The notes under the pieces: model-generated
The model's database searches: none
What the model was told of the DNA's origin: nothing
The model's input: only the letters and a program-made list of their open reading frames with translations
NCBI GenBank assembly: GCA_022562375.1
Contig: JADFPK010000047.1
Coordinates: 1 to 10,486, forward strand
Source: Pseudomonadota bacterium
Lineage (GTDB): Bacteria; Pseudomonadota; Alphaproteobacteria; SMXQ01
Length of the DNA: 10,486 bases
Reading direction: 5' to 3'
Shown here: positions 1-7,135 of the stretch, one piece after another
Layout of the letters: every line of letters begins with the position of its first letter
How positions within the stretch are numbered: position 1 is the stretch's first letter
Position numbers and translations under genes: made by a program

Positions 1-3000
1 GCGGTGAAATCAGGGTGATCCCGGGCGTCGAATGGCGCAGCCTGGCGATCATCTCGGAGACCTTGACGCCGGGAAGCTGTCCGCCCTCGCCGGGCTTCGA
101 CCCCTGGGCCATCTTGATCTCGAGCTCACGGCAATTGTTGAGGTATTCGGCGTTGACGCCGAACCGGGCCGAGGCCACCTGCTTGATCGCCGATGAGGCG
201 TTGTCGCCGTTCGGCCGGAGCGTATAGCGGGCCGGGTCCTCGCCGCCTTCGCCCGAATCCGACTTGGCGCCGATGCGGTTCATGGCGATGGACAGGGTCT
301 CGTGGGCTTCGGGGCCCAGCGCGCCAAGCGAAATGCCCGGCGCCACCAGGCGCTTGCGGATCTCGGTGATCGATTCGACCTCTTCCAGGGCGACGGCTTC
401 GCAATCCTCCTTGAAATCGAGTAAATCGCGCAGGTTGATCGGCTGTGCGCCACGCACCCCTTCGGCGAATTGCTTGTACGCCGCATAGGAGTCCGTCTCG
501 ACCGCCTTCTGCAGGGTGTGGATCAGATTGCCGTTGAGGCCATGGACCTCGCCCGCGTGCCGGTAAGTGTAAAAACCGCCGACCGGCAGGGTAATCACGT
601 CCTCGCTGTAAGCGCGCGCATGAATATCCAGGACCTTGCGCTGAATGCCCGAAAGCCCGATGCCGGAGATGCGCGATGCCATGCCGGGGAAGAACTCGGC
701 GACCAATGAACGCGACAGGCCGACGGCCTCGAAATTGTTGCCGCCGCGATAGGAACTCAGCACCGAGATTCCCATCTTCGACATGACCTTCAAAATCCCC
801 TCGTCGGCGGCCTGCTTGTATCGCCGGACGCACTCGCCGTGGGTCAGGCCGGCGAACAATCCCCGGCGCTGGCGGTCGGCGATGCTTTCCTCGGCGAGAT
901 AGGCGTTGACCGTGGTGGCGCCGACGCCGATGAGCACGGCGAAATAATGAACGTCGAGGCATTCGGCCGAGCGCACGTTGAGCGAGGTGAAGGTGCGCAA
1001 CTGCTGGCGGACGAGATAGGTGTGCACCGCGCCGGTGGCGAGGATCATCGGCACCGGGGCGCGCTCGTCGCTGACACCCTTGTCGCTCAGGATCACATGA
1101 ACGCTTCCCTCCCTGACCGCGTCCTCGGCCTCGCGCTGGATGCGGTAGAGCGCGTCCGGCAAGGCGTTCTCGGCGCCGTCCGCCGGCAAGGTGCAATCGA
1201 TCTCGACCGCCTCGGCGCCCATGTAAGTCCGCATGGCCTCGAAGGCGGCGTTGGTCAGCACCGGCGATTCGAGCTGCAGGAGCCGGGTCTGTTCCGGGTC
1301 CTCTTCCAGGATATTGCCGAGGTTTCCCAGCCGCGTCTTCAAACTCATCTGGTACTGCTCGCGCAGGGAATCGATGGGCGGGTTGGTCACCTGGCTGAAA
1401 TTCTGGCGGAAGAAGTGATGGAGCCCGCGATAGCGGTCCGATAGCACCGCCAGCGGCGTGTCGTCGCCCATGGAGCCGGTCGGCTCCTTGGCGTCCTCGA
1501 CCATGGGGTGGAGGATGAGCTCGAGTTCCTCCATGTTGTAGCCGACGATGTTTTGGCGCCGGCGCAGCTCGGTGCGCGAAAATTCGGGCCGCGCCGCGTG
1601 CTTGCGCTTGATCTGGTTGTCGAGCAAAGTCATGTTGCGCACCCACTCGTGGTAGGGGTGGCTACGCGCCAGCATGTCCTTGAGCTCGCGGTCGTGGTAG
1701 AAGCGTCCGTCTTCGAGATCGACGCCGATCATCTCGCCCGGGCCCACCCGGCCCTTCTCGAGAACGTCGGCCTCCCTCACCGGCACCATGCCGGTTTCCG
1801 ATCCGACGATCAAAAGGCCGTCGGCGGTGCGGGTGAAGCGCAGGGGCCTGAGCCCGTTCCGGTCCATGCCGGCGATCACCCAGCGGCCATCGGTGGCGGC
1901 CACCGCCGCGGGGCCGTCCCAAGGCTCCATGACGCAGTTACAGTAGCTGTAAAAGTCCTTGTAGCGCTGGGGCATGGTGGCCTTGTTCGACCACGAATCG
2001 GGGATCATCAGGCTCTTGACCATGGGCGCCGACCGCCCCGCCCGCACCATGACCTCGAACACCGCATCGAGCGCCGAGGAATCGGAGCTGCCGGACTGGA
2101 TAACCGGCTTGATGTCATCGGCGAACTCGCCGAAGACGGCGGTGGCCATCCGGCTTTCGTGGCTGCGCATCCAGTTGATGTTACCGCGCAGCGTATTGAT
2201 CTCGCCGTTATGGGCCAGCATGCGGAAAGGCTGCGCCAGCGGCCAGTTGGGGAAGGTGTTGGTGGAATAGCGCTGATGGAATATGGCGAAGGAGGAAACG
2301 AAGCGCTCGTCCAGCAGATCCGGATAGAAGGCGGTCAGCTGCTCGGCCAGGAACAGGCCCTTGTAGATGACCGACTGGCAGGACAGGGAACAGACGTAGA
2401 AATCGGTGATGTGCTCGTCCAACACCCGCTTCTCGATGCAGCGGCGGATGATGAAGAGGTCGAGCTCGAACTGCCGCTCGGAAACACCCGGGTTCGACGC
2501 GATCATGATCTGCTCGATCTCCGGCCGGGTGGCGTTGGCCTTCTCGCCGATGACGGAAACGTCCACCGGCACCTGACGCCAGCCATAGATCGAGTAGCCG
2601 AACCTCAGGATCTCGGTCTCGACGACGCAGCGGCAATGTTCCTGGGCGGCGAAATCGGTCTTGGGCAGGAACATCATGCCCACCGCCAGCCGGCCGCTGC
2701 CGGGCTGGTGGCCGGTGCGGGCGATGTGTTCCCTGAAGAAGTCCTGGGGGATCTGGACATGGATGCCGGCGCCGTCGCCGGTCTTGCCGTCGGCGTCCAC
2801 CGCGCCCCGGTGCCACACCGCCTTCAGGGCGTTGATGCCGGCGACGACGACCTCGCGGCGGGGCTTGCCGTCGATGGCCGCCACCAGTCCGACGCCGCAA
2901 GAGTCGTGTTCCTGGGAGGGGTCGTACATTCCGTCACGGCAAAGCCGCTCGGCCTCGGCGCGCCAGTGGTCGACGAACCGCTGTCCTTCGTTATCGGGTT

Positions 3001-3025
3001 TGGCGTTATCGGGTTTGAGGGTCAT
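1..3025 (-). CDS. gltB: Glutamate synthase [NADPH] large (alpha) subunit, 3' end cut off by the window edge
   Basis: The large subunit takes ammonia from glutamine and transfers it to 2-oxoglutarate, making glutamate in the cytosol together with GltD. The frame is open from ATG 3025 to base 1 (1008 codons); family members are about 1500 residues, so roughly the last third is missing. A class II glutamine amidotransferase domain comes first. Its nucleophile is probably Cys43 (context HDSCGVGLVAAIDGK), implying removal of a 42-residue propeptide as in the family. HQRYSTNT at 250-257 and HNGEIN at 272-277 are signature motifs of this domain. The central domain and the start of the FMN domain (ending near PGITLISP) follow; the 3Fe-4S cysteines and C-terminal beta-helix lie outside the window. 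An AAGGAG at 3036-3041 precedes the start by 10 nt. The N-terminus carries a repeated KPDN. No frameshift is seen. Confidence 0.96.
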   Translation of the reverse strand, partial: MTLKPDNAKPDNEGQRFVDHWRAEAERLCRDGMYDPSQEHDSCGVGLVAAIDGKPRREVVVAGINALKAVWHRGAVDADGKTGDGAGIHVQIPQDFFREHIARTGHQPGSGRLAVGMMFLPKTDFAAQEHCRCVVETEILRFGYSIYGWRQVPVDVSVIGEKANATRPEIEQIMIASNPGVSERQFELDLFIIRRCIEKRVLDEHITDFYVCSLSCQSVIYKGLFLAEQLTAFYPDLLDERFVSSFAIFHQRYSTNTFPNWPLAQPFRMLAHNGEINTLRGNINWMRSHESRMATAVFGEFADDIKPVIQSGSSDSSALDAVFEVMVRAGRSAPMVKSLMIPDSWSNKATMPQRYKDFYSYCNCVMEPWDGPAAVAATDGRWVIAGMDRNGLRPLRFTRTADGLLIVGSETGMVPVREADVLEKGRVGPGEMIGVDLEDGRFYHDRELKDMLARSHPYHEWVRNMTLLDNQIKRKHAARPEFSRTELRRRQNIVGYNMEELELILHPMVEDAKEPTGSMGDDTPLAVLSDRYRGLHHFFRQNFSQVTNPPIDSLREQYQMSLKTRLGNLGNILEEDPEQTRLLQLESPVLTNAAFEAMRTYMGAEAVEIDCTLPADGAENALPDALYRIQREAEDAVREGSVHVILSDKGVSDERAPVPMILATGAVHTYLVRQQLRTFTSLNVRSAECLDVHYFAVLIGVGATTVNAYLAEESIADRQRRGLFAGLTHGECVRRYKQAADEGILKVMSKMGISVLSSYRGGNNFEAVGLSRSLVAEFFPGMASRISGIGLSGIQRKVLDIHARAYSEDVITLPVGGFYTYRHAGEVHGLNGNLIHTLQKAVETDSYAAYKQFAEGVRGAQPINLRDLLDFKEDCEAVALEEVESITEIRKRLVAPGISLGALGPEAHETLSIAMNRIGAKSDSGEGGEDPARYTLRPNGDNASSAIKQVASARFGVNAEYLNNCRELEIKMAQGSKPGEGGQLPGVKVSEMIARLRHSTPGITLISP
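2989..3018. repeat. 15-bp tandem duplication inside the gltB N-terminus
   Basis: Two adjacent 15-bp units, cgttatcgggtttgg (2989-3003) and cgttatcgggtttga (3004-3018), differ at one base. On the minus strand they encode KPDN twice (residues 4-7 and 9-12 of GltB). The length is a multiple of three, so the frame is kept. They lie in the propeptide-like segment ahead of Cys43, where extra residues should be tolerated. Confidence 0.9.
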
Positions 3026-3051
3026 CCGATCGGTTCTCCTTGCATCCCGGC

Positions 3052-4503
3052 TCAAGACGCCGCGGCGAGGACAGGGGCGTTCCTCTCGGCCTTGGCCGTC
3101 AGGAATGAGTGGACGGACTCGGCGGCGTCCCGGCCGTCGCGGATCGCCCACACCACGAGGGAGGCGCCGCGCACGATATCGCCGGCGGCGAAGACGCCGT
3201 CGATCGTCGTCATCATGGTCCGGTAATCGATCTTGACCGTGCCCCAGCGGGTGACGCCGAGGTCCGGCGCGTCGAACATCCTCGGCAAATCCTCCGGATC
3301 GAACCCCAGGGCCTCGATCACGAGGTCGGCCTCGACCACGAAGTTCGATCCCTCGATGGGCTGAGGGGATTGGCGTCCCGAAGAATCGGGGACGCCGAGA
3401 TGGATGCGGATGGCGCGCACGCCGGAGACCCGGTCATCGCCGAGAAAGGCCTCGGGCGCCGCCAACCAGAGGAACTCGACCCCTTCCTCCTCGGCGTGGG
3501 CGACCTCGCGCATGGATCCCGGCATGTTGGCGTGGTCGCGGCGGTACAGGCATTTGACCGACTTCGCGCCCTGGCGCACCGCCGTACGCACGCAGTCCAT
3601 CGCCGTATCGCCGGCGCCGATGACCACGATGTCCTTGCCGACGGCGTTGAGCGCCCCGTTGTCGAACTCCGGCACCCGATCTCCCAGCCCCTTGCGGTTC
3701 GACGCCGTCAGATAGTCCATCGCCGGGAAGATGTTGCCAAGGCCGACCCCGGGCATGGCGAGATCGCGCGCGATATAGACGCCGGTGGCGATCAGCACGG
3801 CGTCATGCCTGACGCGCAGCTCTTCGAGGCTGGCGTCGCGGCCGACCTCGAAGTCGAGATGGAACTTGATGCCGCCTCGCGCCAGAAGCTTGGCGCGGCG
3901 TTCGACGATGTCCTTTTCGAGCTTGAAATTGGGGATGCCGTAAATCAACAGGCCGCCGGCACGGTCGTAGCGGTCATAGATGTCGACCTGGTAGCCCTTG
4001 CGGCGCAACTGCTCCGCCGCCGCCATGCCGCCCGGCCCGGCGCCGATGACGCCTACCGATTGGTCGCGCTCGCGGAGCGGCTTGGGCGGCTTGACCCAGC
4101 CCATCTCCCAGGCCGTATCGGTGATGTGCTTCTCGACGGCGCCGATGCTCACGGTCCCGTGGCCGGCCTGTTCGAGCACGCAATTGCCCTCGCACAGACG
4201 GTCCTGGGGGCAGATGCGGCCGCAGATCTCGGGAAAATTGTTGGTCGCGGCCGAGGCCTCGTAGGCCTCCTCGAGCCGGCCTTCGGCCGAGAGCTTGAGC
4301 CAGTCGGGAATGTTGTTTTGCACCGGGCAGTGGATCTGGCAGAACGGGATGCCGCATTGAGAGCAACGCGAGGCTTGCTCCCTGGCCCGCTCGGGATCGT
4401 AATCGCCGTAGATCTCGTCGAAGTCGCCACGGCGCTCCCGTGCCTCGCGCTTGTCGGGCATCAGGTTGTCGATGGTGACGAATTTCAGCATCTCAGACGA
4501 CAT
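3052..4503 (-). CDS. gltD: Glutamate synthase [NADPH] small (beta) subunit
   Basis: The small subunit oxidises NADPH at FAD and passes electrons through Fe-S clusters to the FMN in GltB. At 483 residues from ATG 4503 it has normal length. Eight cysteines in two groups (47, 50, 55, 59 and 94, 98, 104, 108) lie in the N-terminal region known in this family to bind two 4Fe-4S clusters. The FAD-binding VIGAGPGG motif follows at about 152-159, then the NADPH-binding GAGDTAMD at about 296-303. The C-terminal FAD contact is AAGDIVRGAS. A GTG two codons upstream (4509) is an alternative start, and ATG 4491 is another; none has a strong ribosome binding site. The gene lies 26 bp upstream of gltB, so gltD is transcribed first, opposite to the E. 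coli gltBDF order. Related NADPH-dependent reductases such as PreT share the fold, but the gltB partner settles the identity. Confidence 0.97.
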   Translation of the reverse strand: MSSEMLKFVTIDNLMPDKREARERRGDFDEIYGDYDPERAREQASRCSQCGIPFCQIHCPVQNNIPDWLKLSAEGRLEEAYEASAATNNFPEICGRICPQDRLCEGNCVLEQAGHGTVSIGAVEKHITDTAWEMGWVKPPKPLRERDQSVGVIGAGPGGMAAAEQLRRKGYQVDIYDRYDRAGGLLIYGIPNFKLEKDIVERRAKLLARGGIKFHLDFEVGRDASLEELRVRHDAVLIATGVYIARDLAMPGVGLGNIFPAMDYLTASNRKGLGDRVPEFDNGALNAVGKDIVVIGAGDTAMDCVRTAVRQGAKSVKCLYRRDHANMPGSMREVAHAEEEGVEFLWLAAPEAFLGDDRVSGVRAIRIHLGVPDSSGRQSPQPIEGSNFVVEADLVIEALGFDPEDLPRMFDAPDLGVTRWGTVKIDYRTMMTTIDGVFAAGDIVRGASLVVWAIRDGRDAAESVHSFLTAKAERNAPVLAAAS

Positions 4504-4585
4504 TCTCACTCACTCGGCTCGGTTCCACATTCCCGGCGTCGACGATACCGGCTCATTCCACTCCCGACCGGCCCGCCCCTTGGCC

Positions 4586-4602
4586 GCCCGCCTCTGGCGG
4601 GC
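4586..4602. repeat. Perfect 7-bp hairpin with 3-nt loop
   Basis: gcccgcc (4586-4592) and ggcgggc (4596-4602) are exact inverted copies around TCT. The hairpin sits about 80 bp upstream of the gltD start. No T-run follows on either strand, so it is not a canonical terminator. It could lie in the gltD leader, but GC-rich sequence yields such hairpins by chance. Confidence 0.5.
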
Positions 4603-4652
4603 AGAGAGCGGGGGAGGCGCCGAGCGAGGCCTTGAAAACGGCGGCGGCCCGG

Positions 4653-4688
4653 TTCACGGCACCCGGTCGATTCACCGCACCCGGTCAA
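4653..4688. repeat. 18-bp tandem duplication upstream of gltD
   Basis: Units ttcacggcacccggtcga (4653-4670) and ttcaccgcacccggtcaa (4671-4688) abut and match at 16 of 18 positions. A further partial copy of the CCCGG core lies just before, at 4648-4652. No gene overlaps the repeat. Confidence 0.85.
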
Positions 4689-4743
4689 ATAAGCTCCGGC
4701 CTCGAGCTGCCCGGGCCGTCTTCGCCGCCGCTGCTCGGTGGCG

Positions 4744-4777
4744 CGCGCTTATCCAGGGGACGCGCTTTTCCAGGGGG
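4744..4777. repeat. 17-bp tandem duplication upstream of gltD
   Basis: Units cgcgcttatccagggga (4744-4760) and cgcgcttttccaggggg (4761-4777) abut and match at 15 of 17 positions. The repeat lies in non-coding sequence between gltD and uppP, about 56 bp from the 18-bp duplication. Confidence 0.85.
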
Positions 4778-4944
4778 AGTGTCCCGCGCACCTATCGGCA
4801 TCGGGCCACGATCGGGCCGCCCCTCCGGCTGGCGTCGAAAACCGGGAGCCCCGCACCCATGGGTTTCCCGATCCCCCCGCCCGAAACAGACCACCAAGGA
4901 CTAACGCCTTGTTTCAAGGGTCCATCATCAAAAACCGACTACTC

Positions 4945-5009
4945 TATAAGTCAAAATTCGCGAAAACGCGAGCAAAATCGAACATATAAGTCATATATAC
5001 TGACCTATA
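4945..5009. promoter_or_regulatory. Three copies of TATA(A/G)GTCA, candidate operator
   Basis: TATAAGTCA occurs at 4945-4953 and again at 4985-4993, exactly 40 bp apart. An inverted copy with one change (TGACCTATA) lies at 5001-5009. Copies two and three form an inverted repeat with a 7-bp spacer, the usual layout for a dimeric regulator. Copy three overlaps the TATAAT at 5006-5011, so a bound protein would cover that promoter element. The AT-rich context makes chance matches easier. No regulator can be named. Confidence 0.4.
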
Positions 5010-5011
5010 AT
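5006..5011 (+). promoter_or_regulatory. Candidate -10 element for uppP
   Basis: A perfect TATAAT in the AT-rich part of the divergent region faces uppP. There is no recognisable -35: the hexamers at 16-18 bp spacing are ATATAA, CATATA and ACATAT. An activator could compensate, or the match may be fortuitous. If used, transcription would start near 5018 and leave a leader of about 135 nt before GTG 5153. Confidence 0.3.
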
Positions 5012-5058
5012 GGTTAAAAAGCCGGGTAAAAATCCCCGCGCGGGGCGGATTTTAACCA
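5011..5058. repeat. 48-bp inverted repeat with GC-rich core in the uppP leader region
   Basis: Perfect 9-bp arms tggttaaaa (5011-5019) and ttttaacca (5050-5058) enclose 30 nt that include the 12-bp palindrome ccccgcgcgggg (5034-5045). As RNA this would give a long hairpin just downstream of the candidate -10. It could be a leader structure, an operator, or a terminator for transcription entering the region. The only T-run is the four bases inside the right arm, so a terminator role is weakly supported. Confidence 0.55.
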
Positions 5059-5070
5059 AGAGCGCCCTAA

Positions 5071-5095
5071 AATTAGTTCCGATTTAGTACTAATT
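5071..5095. repeat. Inverted repeat aattagt/actaatt with overlapping palindrome
   Basis: aattagt (5071-5077) and actaatt (5089-5095) are exact inverted copies with 11 bp between them. The perfect palindrome ttagtactaa (5084-5093) overlaps the right arm, so the two pairings are mutually exclusive. The element lies 58 bp before the preferred uppP start. Confidence 0.45.
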
Positions 5096-5152
5096 CTTCT
5101 GTTGGGTTCCACAAATCCAAGTGATATAAGCGGCTTGGCACAATATCTCGGG

Positions 5153-5959
5153 GTGGCATTGACCCTAATCCACATCATCGTCCTCGCCCTCATCCAGGGA
5201 ATCACCGAGTTCCTCCCCGTCAGCTCGTCCGGGCATCTCGTTCTGGTATCCAAACTCACTCCCTGGCCCGACCAGACACTGCTGGTCGATGTCGCGCTCC
5301 ATGTCGGCACCTTGGCGGCGGTCATGGTCTACTTCCGTCGTGAATGCTGGTCGATGGTCCTTGGCGTTTTCAATCTGGCGCTGTTTCGCGGCGGGCGCGA
5401 GGCCAAGCTTGCCCTTCACGTCGTCGTCGCCACCCTGCCGATCATCCCGGTGGCCTTTTATCTCAAGGACTATGTGGCCGGTGATTTCCGTCAGGGCGTC
5501 GCGCTGATCGCCTGGACGACGCTCGGCTTCGGCATACTGCTTTACGCCGCCGACCGGCTGGGACTCAGGATACGCCGGGTCGAGCACATGACCATCGGCT
5601 CCGCCCTGATCATCGGCTGTGCGCAAATCCTCGCCCTGGTTCCCGGCACCAGCCGCTCCGGCATCACCATGACGGCGGCGCGGTTCCTCGGCTTCGAGCG
5701 GGTCGAGGCGGCGCGGTTCTCCCTCGTGCTGTCGATACCGGTGATCATCGGCGCCGGCACATTGGCCGGGATCGACCTCTACCGGATGGGCGACGCGGAG
5801 ATGAATACCGTCACCGTGTTGGCGATTATGCTCTCTTTCGTCTCGGCGCTCATCGCCATCGCCGTGATGATGCGCTGGTTGGCGCGCGCCAGCTTCACGC
5901 CCTTCGTGATCTACCGGATCGGCCTCGGCGCCGGGCTTCTCTACTGGGTCTACGGCTGA
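5153..5959 (+). CDS. uppP: Undecaprenyl-diphosphate phosphatase (UppP/BacA family)
   Basis: This integral membrane enzyme removes one phosphate from undecaprenyl diphosphate, regenerating the lipid carrier for peptidoglycan and O-antigen synthesis. From GTG 5153 it has 268 residues, matching the family (E. coli 273). The first signature, QGITEFLPVSSSGHL (15-29), holds the second acidic residue E19 and H28. The second, PGTSRSG (164-170), holds the catalytic arginine R168. The first position of the (E/Q)xxxE motif is Gln, a recognised variant. Most of the rest is hydrophobic and fits a multi-pass protein. The start is uncertain: the same frame extends to TTG 5102, but residues before 5153 do not resemble the family. 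TTG 5159 (266 residues) is also possible, with GGGGTGG just ahead. There is no ATG near the start. The gene appears monocistronic, divergent from gltD and convergent with the next gene. Confidence 0.94.
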   Translation: MALTLIHIIVLALIQGITEFLPVSSSGHLVLVSKLTPWPDQTLLVDVALHVGTLAAVMVYFRRECWSMVLGVFNLALFRGGREAKLALHVVVATLPIIPVAFYLKDYVAGDFRQGVALIAWTTLGFGILLYAADRLGLRIRRVEHMTIGSALIIGCAQILALVPGTSRSGITMTAARFLGFERVEAARFSLVLSIPVIIGAGTLAGIDLYRMGDAEMNTVTVLAIMLSFVSALIAIAVMMRWLARASFTPFVIYRIGLGAGLLYWVYG

Positions 5960-6019
5960 TCCACGCCGGCTCGGTTGACCCGGAGCCTGTCGCCGCCGCT
6001 TCCTGCCCGGCAACCCCGG

Positions 6020-7006
6020 CTAGCCGCCGGGGGAGGCCTCGAAGCGGCCGTGGCGGCGGAACCGGTCGAGATAGGTTGGCAGGATGATCTCACATGCCGT
6101 CGGGGCGATACCGAGCTCCGCGAGGCCGGGCGCGTCGCCGGACACCACGTTGTCGGTGCGCAGGAGCTTGGCCTGGTCGGCGGTGAGCGGCGGCGCCACC
6201 TCGAAGGGAAGGGGCAAGGATTGCAAGACCGCCACCATGGTCTCGGCGACGGACCCTATGGCGTCGGCGACGAAGAAGGGCAGCGGCAGGAGTATCCGCT
6301 TGCGTCCGATCTCGGCGAGTATCAGTTCCATCAGTTGGCGAAAGCTGTAAACCCTGGGGCCGCCGAGTTCATAGGTCGTCGCCGCCGTCCCCTCGTCCGT
6401 CAGCGCCTTGACGACGGCGTCGGCGACGTCGCCGACATAGACCGGCTGATACCGCGTTTCGCCGCCGCCGAAAAGCGGCAGCGCCACCGAGAGGCGGGCC
6501 ATGGCCGCGAAGCGGTTGAAGAAATCGTCCTCGGGTCCGAAGATGATGCTGGGCCTCAAGATGGTGGCCGCCGGATAGGCCGCCGTGACGGCGGCCTCGC
6601 CGGCCGCCTTGGAACGGGCGTAAGCGGCGCTCGAATGGCGGTCGGCGCCGATCGCCGAGACCTGGACCAGCCGCTTGGCGCCCGCCGCCTTGGCCGCCTT
6701 GGCGATCCGCTCCGCGCCTTGGGCATGGATGGCGCCGAAGCTCTGGCGCTTGGTTTCGTAGAGGATGCCCACCAGGTTGACCACCCAGTCGGCTCCTTGC
6801 ACCGCCGCCGCCACCGCCGGGCCGTCGCGCACATCCGCCCCGACCGGCGTGATCTGGCCGACATCGCCCATCGGCTTGAGGAACAGCGCGCTCTCGGGGT
6901 TGCGCACCGCGACCGTGACCCGCGCGCCCCCCGCCGCCAGCCGTTGCACCAGATGGCGGCCCAAAAATCCGGAACCGCCGAATACGGTCACCAGGGATGG
7001 TGTCAT
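6020..7006 (-). CDS. NAD(P)-binding SDR protein, complex I NDUFA9 subunit family
   Basis: A 328-residue extended/atypical short-chain dehydrogenase-reductase homologue. The N-terminus has the dinucleotide-binding FGGSGFLGRH motif (Gly10, 11, 13, 16) and the acid-containing turn GADVRD near 57-61. A YxxxK pair (Tyr129, Lys133) is present, as in active SDRs. RPSIIFGPEDDFFNRF (about 151-166) and the following stretch fit the bacterial family related to mitochondrial complex I accessory subunit NDUFA9. In mitochondria that protein binds NADPH and stabilises complex I; the bacterial role is not settled, and no nuo gene is nearby. ATG 7006 is preferred over GTG 7009 because GGGAG lies 7 nt before the ATG and too close to the GTG. 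The gene converges with uppP across 60 bp that show no clear terminator. A nucleoside-diphosphate-sugar epimerase annotation is the main alternative. Confidence 0.88.
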   Translation of the reverse strand: MTPSLVTVFGGSGFLGRHLVQRLAAGGARVTVAVRNPESALFLKPMGDVGQITPVGADVRDGPAVAAAVQGADWVVNLVGILYETKRQSFGAIHAQGAERIAKAAKAAGAKRLVQVSAIGADRHSSAAYARSKAAGEAAVTAAYPAATILRPSIIFGPEDDFFNRFAAMARLSVALPLFGGGETRYQPVYVGDVADAVVKALTDEGTAATTYELGGPRVYSFRQLMELILAEIGRKRILLPLPFFVADAIGSVAETMVAVLQSLPLPFEVAPPLTADQAKLLRTDNVVSGDAPGLAELGIAPTACEIILPTYLDRFRRHGRFEASPGG

Positions 7007-7084
7007 CACGCTCTCCCTTCACCCGGGCGCACCATGCTTTGGCGTGCGTTCCCGAAACCCGTCCCCTGGTCGGCGGAACGGCCA

Positions 7085-7096
7085 CCTGGCGCCAGG
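7085..7096. repeat. Perfect 12-bp palindrome
   Basis: cctggcgccagg is exactly self-complementary. It lies about 80 bp upstream of the NDUFA9-like gene and overlaps the first unit of the 20-bp tandem duplication. It might be a dimeric protein site; nothing more can be said from sequence. Confidence 0.5.
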
Positions 7097-7130
7097 CCCT
7101 CCCCCTTCAGGCCAGGCCCTGCCCTTTTAG
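7091..7130. repeat. 20-bp tandem duplication
   Basis: Two abutting 20-bp units (7091-7110, 7111-7130) share the identical start gccaggccct and end in ag; 17 of 20 positions match. The repeat is non-coding, directly left of the next repeat cluster. Confidence 0.8.
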
Positions 7131-7135
7131 CAAGC

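Larger units (their letters stand above)
4504..5152. other. Divergent gltD-uppP intergenic region, no convincing gene
   Basis: About 650 bp separate the two divergent genes. The gltD-proximal part (to about 4900) is GC-rich. It holds a hairpin (4586-4602), two tandem duplications (4653-4688, 4744-4777) and a weaker 11-bp direct repeat (4800-4810 and 4811-4821, 9 of 11 bases equal). At 4895-4919 the order caagg, ccttg, caagg allows two mutually exclusive 5-bp hairpins. From about 4920 to 5110 the sequence becomes markedly AT-rich and carries the motifs listed separately. Short plus-strand frames here (for example 4738-4989) encode Pro/Arg-rich or low-complexity peptides with no recognisable domain. 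The gltD promoter must lie here. A TTGACT on the minus strand (4949-4954) is the best -35, but its -10 at 17-bp spacing (TTGATG) is poor, so no gltD promoter is called. Confidence 0.7.

Noticed and set aside
126..1646. 506-codon minus-strand open frame
   Set aside because: It is out of frame with gltB on the same strand. The gltB frame over the same bases gives a full GltB match, while this one gives an Arg/Pro/Gly-rich shadow typical of GC-rich DNA.
1508..3226. 572-codon plus-strand open frame antisense to gltB and the gltD end
   Set aside because: It mirrors gltB codons, has no recognisable domain, and crosses the boundary between two well-supported genes.
1..4503. A previously undescribed multi-gene system anywhere in the window
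   Set aside because: Every substantial gene belongs to a well-known family in an expected context; only non-coding and small repeat features look unusual.
3109..4635. 508-codon plus-strand open frame antisense to gltD
   Set aside because: Its composition follows from reverse-complemented gltD codons; no domain or ribosome binding site supports it.
4738..4989. 83-codon plus-strand frame in the gltD-uppP spacer
   Set aside because: It starts inside a tandem duplication, changes composition abruptly at the AT-rich block, lacks a clear ribosome binding site and shows no domain.
5134..5150. Possible sigma-54 site (ttggcac) before uppP
   Set aside because: The -12 half (TTGC) is missing: the expected position reads CTCGG. 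The site would also lie at the uppP start codon.
5960..6019. Bidirectional terminator between convergent uppP and the NDUFA9-like gene
   Set aside because: Only a 5-bp ggctc/gagcc pairing with a long loop and no T-run on either strand.
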